Below the pieces are notes generated by a model, which was not told the origin of the DNA, searched no databases, and worked only from the letters and a program-made list of their open reading frames with translations. A stretch of DNA of 8,431 nucleotides from Actinomycetota bacterium (GTDB lineage: Bacteria; Actinomycetota; Humimicrobiia; Humimicrobiales; Humimicrobiaceae). The stretch covers positions 1 through 8,431 of the forward strand of contig JAMCVO010000655.1 in assembly GCA_023475715.1 (NCBI GenBank), written 5' to 3'. This document shows positions 5,585-8,431 of this stretch, piece by piece; position 1 is the stretch's first letter; each line of letters begins with the position of its first letter. The translations under genes and the position numbers were made by a program.

Positions 5585-6607
5585 TTAATTATTAATAAGT
5601 TCCATTGCATTACAATAAAAAATTCGTTTTATATCATCTTTGTTTAGCGCGATCTTTTCAGCAGCGGTTTTAAATGCTCTTATTATCTCATAAGCAAAAA
5701 AAGTTGTTCTTACATTTATAAATGGAGAGGATAAGCTCCATGGATAACTCTTTCTTGTAACAAAATAATGTTCTCCATTTATACATATGTTCTTACCCCT
5801 ATGGAATGCTATTGGTAAATCTGTTGCAAAAAGCAATTTATTAATATCAATATTTCTAAGTATGACCTCAAACACTTCTTCATTATTTATCATTGATAGA
5901 TCATAAAAAAGATTGGGAATATCTTTTATTTGCTCTATTGCTGCTTTTATATTGTTTGGACAATACGACCTGCCAGCATGTGCTAGTATTACCTTAACTT
6001 TAGGATATTTTTGACAAAGATTTTTTATTTGATTAATGTTCTCTGGATCAGCTAACCTTAGCACTTTTGATATATGAAGAATTATCATAAGACTATAATG
6101 GTTTGCAATTTCAAATTGCTCTTTTGTAGCAAAATCTGTTATATTTACATTTCTTGGATCTTTCCATGTAACTAAATCCGGATATGGTTTAAAACCAAAA
6201 AAATTACCTTTTAAAAATTTCTTCTCAATTTCGCTTACCTTATCTCCAATTGTTGGAATGAACATCCCAAATATATTTACCTTATCTGAAATTGAACTTA
6301 TATATTGATTCATTTTATCAATAGATAATCCTGGGATAGGCATACCAAAGATCAGCATTTTATATTTTTTCCCGGGGTAAAGAATCTCCATAGATTTTTT
6401 TGCATCTTCAATATCAAAAAACTGCCCCTGCGCAACCGGAATATTTAATCGACTTTTATCATCAAAATCTGTTTCCCAGTGTTCCTTTTTCCAGATATGT
6501 ACATGGAAATCAAAAATAGAAGATGGAATAAAAGTGTCAATTTCATTTTTATAGATTGGCAAATCCATCTTCTCGTAATAATCAGGATCATTTTCCAGTA
6601 TGCTCAT
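5585..6607 (-). CDS. Amidohydrolase-2 family metal-dependent hydrolase (TIM barrel)
   Basis: This is a 340-residue protein of the amidohydrolase superfamily (PF04909-like), a usual length. Metal and active-site residues are all visible: HxH in IFDFHVHIW (H35, H37), K140 in GFKPYP, H178 in IILHIS, H210 in VILAHAG and D263 in LLFATDLP. The C-terminal IFYCNAMELI matches the usual IxxxNAxxLL end. Members hydrolyse lactones or C-N and C-O bonds, decarboxylate aromatic or uracil-like acids, or hydrate substrates. In a sugar locus a lactonase or a similar hydrolase is plausible, but the reaction is not determined. No signal peptide is seen, so it should be cytosolic. Its ATG (6607-6605) lies 20 bp inside the kinase gene and lacks a good Shine-Dalgarno, which suggests translational coupling. 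Met14 is an alternative start but has no better ribosome site. Confidence 0.88.
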   Translation of the reverse strand: MSILENDPDYYEKMDLPIYKNEIDTFIPSSIFDFHVHIWKKEHWETDFDDKSRLNIPVAQGQFFDIEDAKKSMEILYPGKKYKMLIFGMPIPGLSIDKMNQYISSISDKVNIFGMFIPTIGDKVSEIEKKFLKGNFFGFKPYPDLVTWKDPRNVNITDFATKEQFEIANHYSLMIILHISKVLRLADPENINQIKNLCQKYPKVKVILAHAGRSYCPNNIKAAIEQIKDIPNLFYDLSMINNEEVFEVILRNIDINKLLFATDLPIAFHRGKNICINGEHYFVTRKSYPWSLSSPFINVRTTFFAYEIIRAFKTAAEKIALNKDDIKRIFYCNAMELINN

Positions 6608-8132
6608 TGTTTTTCTTTTTGTATTCTAAATTAAAATTAAATAATGATTTATTTGTTTTCATGGTTTCTCTGGTTATTTCTTTATATATTTGAAATAGTT
6701 TTAGATAACTCTCAAATTCTTCCTGTTCTGGCAATATCTCAGTATAATCACTCATAAAATTTTTTATAGCTTCATGAAAATCAGAAAAAACTCCGCAACC
6801 AACTGCCCCCATAATGGCTGCTCCCCTAATTCCTGCTTCATTATCTTGTGGAATTCTCAAAGCATGCCCTGTAATATCTGCTAACATTTTCATCCATATT
6901 TTTGATTTAGTAGCTCCACCTGTAACAAAAAAGCAAGAAGGTTTAACTTCTTTTTTATATGAATCAATATATAGTTTTAATTCAAAGCATAGAGATTCCA
7001 TAATAGATACCAAAAGATCATAAGAATTTGTTGTCAATGACATGCCCAGCCAGGCAGCCTTGATATCTCTATCCCAATTTGGAGCATTTGTCCCTGATAA
7101 ATATGGTAGAAATAATAACTTTTGCCTTAAATTTGCAAATTTTTTAATATTTTCATCTTTATAAAAATTTCTTTTTGTTTTACCTCTTTTTAAAATTATT
7201 TCATCGACAAACCATTCAAGTATTCTTCCACCTGTGGGAATTACAGCTAAAAAACCAAATAAACCATCGATAACATGATAACCTGGAGAAAAATAATTAA
7301 TTTCATCAAAGATTAACCTATTTGTGAATGCAAGAGTTACCCAGGCTGTTCCTGTTGATATTAGAAATTCATTAGCACTTATGGCTCCAACCCCCAGAGC
7401 ACAAGCGTACTGGTCATGTGCAGAATTTGCCACTATTACATCTTTATTTAGACCTAGTTCTGTCGCTACATCCTCCTTTATTTTTCCAACAGGGTATCCG
7501 CTATGTAAAACTGAAGAAAGCTGTTTTTTATTGATACCTGCAATTTCTAAGAGCTCCTCATCCCAGGCACCCTTATTGATATCAAAAAGCATTGATATAG
7601 CGGCATTTGTTTTATCTAAAATTGATTTTCCAGTCAGCTTATAAATAAGCCAATTGCTGACAAACATCATATAATGATTTTTTGTAAAATATTCTTTACA
7701 ATTCTTTTTAAACCAATAAGCCGATGCTAACGGCAAGCCAGCTACATTATACCAGCCTGTCTTCCTGTAGAAATATTCTGGACTTTTCAATTTGATCAAC
7801 TCATCAAATGCCAGTTTGCTTCTTATATCAACAATACCCAGGGAATTGCATATGGGTTCTTTTTTTGAATCAGCAAAAACCAGGATACCACCCATAGTAG
7901 ACAAACCTAAACCAATAACATTTCTCATCTTCTTGTCATTACTATTTAATTCTTTTAAAGCAGCTTTTACATTATTCCACCAATCATAAGGTTTTTGCTC
8001 TACTTTCCCGCTTGAATCTGTGTAAAATTTAAGGCTTCTGGCAGTTTTGCGAATTAGCTGACCTGATTCTGAATATAATCCACATTTGATATTAGTCTGT
8101 CCAATGTCTATTCCAATTAAATATTTGTTCAT
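6588..8132 (-). CDS. FGGY-family carbohydrate kinase (xylulokinase-like)
   Basis: This enzyme transfers phosphate from ATP to a sugar or polyol in the cytoplasm. Its 514 residues match the FGGY family. Landmarks are the first phosphate loop IGIDIGQTNIK (6-16, with D9 and G11), WW at 51-52, LGLSTMGG (75-82), the catalytic-base segment NSAHDQYACALG (236-247, D240 as likely base), FLISTGTAWV (256-265), the FGGY signature-2 region from about G363 to E379 (GMSLTTNSYDLL...ME), the adenosine motif FVTGGATKSKIW (402-413) and NEAGIRGAAIMGAV (431-444). The HDQ base motif and overall pattern are closer to xylulose/L-xylulose-type kinases than to glycerol kinase, but the substrate is not assignable. The start at 8132 has AGAAAG 7 nt upstream. 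The VOC gene ends 58 bp upstream and the amidohydrolase overlaps its end, so the three form one operon. Confidence 0.93.
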   Translation of the reverse strand: MNKYLIGIDIGQTNIKCGLYSESGQLIRKTARSLKFYTDSSGKVEQKPYDWWNNVKAALKELNSNDKKMRNVIGLGLSTMGGILVFADSKKEPICNSLGIVDIRSKLAFDELIKLKSPEYFYRKTGWYNVAGLPLASAYWFKKNCKEYFTKNHYMMFVSNWLIYKLTGKSILDKTNAAISMLFDINKGAWDEELLEIAGINKKQLSSVLHSGYPVGKIKEDVATELGLNKDVIVANSAHDQYACALGVGAISANEFLISTGTAWVTLAFTNRLIFDEINYFSPGYHVIDGLFGFLAVIPTGGRILEWFVDEIILKRGKTKRNFYKDENIKKFANLRQKLLFLPYLSGTNAPNWDRDIKAAWLGMSLTTNSYDLLVSIMESLCFELKLYIDSYKKEVKPSCFFVTGGATKSKIWMKMLADITGHALRIPQDNEAGIRGAAIMGAVGCGVFSDFHEAIKNFMSDYTEILPEQEEFESYLKLFQIYKEITRETMKTNKSLFNFNLEYKKKNNEHTGK

Positions 8133-8190
8133 TTTAATACTTTCTATTTTTTAAAATAAAATTTTTTAAAGAATAAACACATCTTTCTTT

Positions 8191-8431
8191 TTATTGTTCT
8201 CTCCGGAAAAGTTGATCAACATCTTCTGAAATTTCAATTATAAAATTGATATCAGAACCGGTAGAAATATAAGAATAATTTATTTTCCCTAAATAGTTTC
8301 CAGATTGTAAAATTTCCAACCCTTTTGATTTAAGATTTTTTAATACATAATCATAATTATCAACTTTCATCCCCAAATGATGTATTATACCTTCTCCATA
8401 CTTTTCATAGAATTCTGAAAATATAGAATAG
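8191..8431 (-). CDS. VOC-superfamily protein (glyoxalase/methylmalonyl-CoA epimerase-like), C-terminal part
   Basis: An open frame enters from the right edge and stops at 8191; about 79 residues are visible and the true start is outside. It begins YSIFSEFYEKYGEGIIHHLGMKV, the second-half signature of the vicinal oxygen chelate fold (GEGxHHxGF), and continues with a YDYVLKNLKSKGLEIL helix, a YSYISTGS strand and INFIIEISED. The His of HHLG and the Glu of FIIEI match the usual metal ligands, so the site looks intact. VOC enzymes include epimerases, isomerases and lyases on 1,2-dioxygenated substrates. It is co-directional with the kinase, 58 bp upstream, and probably in its operon. A TTG at 8376 could be mistaken for a start, but the frame and the family homology continue upstream of it. 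Confidence 0.82.
   Translation of the reverse strand, partial: YSIFSEFYEKYGEGIIHHLGMKVDNYDYVLKNLKSKGLEILQSGNYLGKINYSYISTGSDINFIIEISEDVDQLFRREQ

Noticed and set aside
8191..8376. Free-standing 61-residue protein starting at the TTG of 8376
   Set aside because: The same frame stays open to the window edge and the upstream residues (GEGIIHH) complete a VOC motif, so this is the end of a longer gene.
1..8431. CRISPR array, insertion sequence, tRNA, rRNA or attachment site
   Set aside because: I saw no regularly spaced repeats, transposase motifs, terminal repeats or tRNA-like cloverleaf; the window reads as an ordinary metabolic locus.

Overview
This is an AT-rich window (roughly 30% GC by eye) from an unidentified bacterium. 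It carries a sugar-type ABC transporter, a DeoR-family regulator and a block of catabolic genes. A lipoprotein binding protein with a TTAAE-repeat tether, strong Shine-Dalgarno sites (AAGGAGG type) and a corrinoid/URO-D-type protein next to a sugar locus suggest an anaerobe from a low-GC lineage (Firmicutes-like, Atribacterota-like or a low-GC deep Actinobacteriota group). This placement is inference and no marker gene is present to settle it.

Layout, left to right. Positions 1-400 (minus) hold the N-terminal third of a URO-D superfamily protein cut by the window edge. Positions 588-4249 (minus) are an RbsABC/MglBAC-type import operon, transcribed right to left as lipoprotein substrate-binding protein, double-NBD ATPase, permease. 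An 18-bp-arm perfect inverted repeat lies between the first two genes, and the ATPase and permease overlap by 14 bp. Positions 4250-4707 are a 458-bp divergent control region with promoter-like elements, several inverted and direct repeats and orphan Shine-Dalgarno sites. Positions 4708-5469 (plus) are the DeoR-family regulator. Positions 5470-5584 are a convergent gap with one hairpin. Positions 5585-8431 (minus) are a second operon, transcribed right to left: a VOC-superfamily protein cut by the right edge, an FGGY carbohydrate kinase and an amidohydrolase-2 family protein that overlaps the kinase by 20 bp.

How it may work (inference). The ABC importer brings in a monosaccharide, polyol or related small polar compound, the FGGY kinase phosphorylates it, and the amidohydrolase and VOC protein carry out hydrolysis/lactone opening and epimerisation or isomerisation steps. 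The DeoR protein, whose family usually senses a phosphorylated sugar, would control the transporter from the shared intergenic region and possibly the catabolic operon. The substrate cannot be read from the sequence. Kinase, amidohydrolase and VOC together are not a textbook sugar pathway, which is the main reason to look again at this locus.
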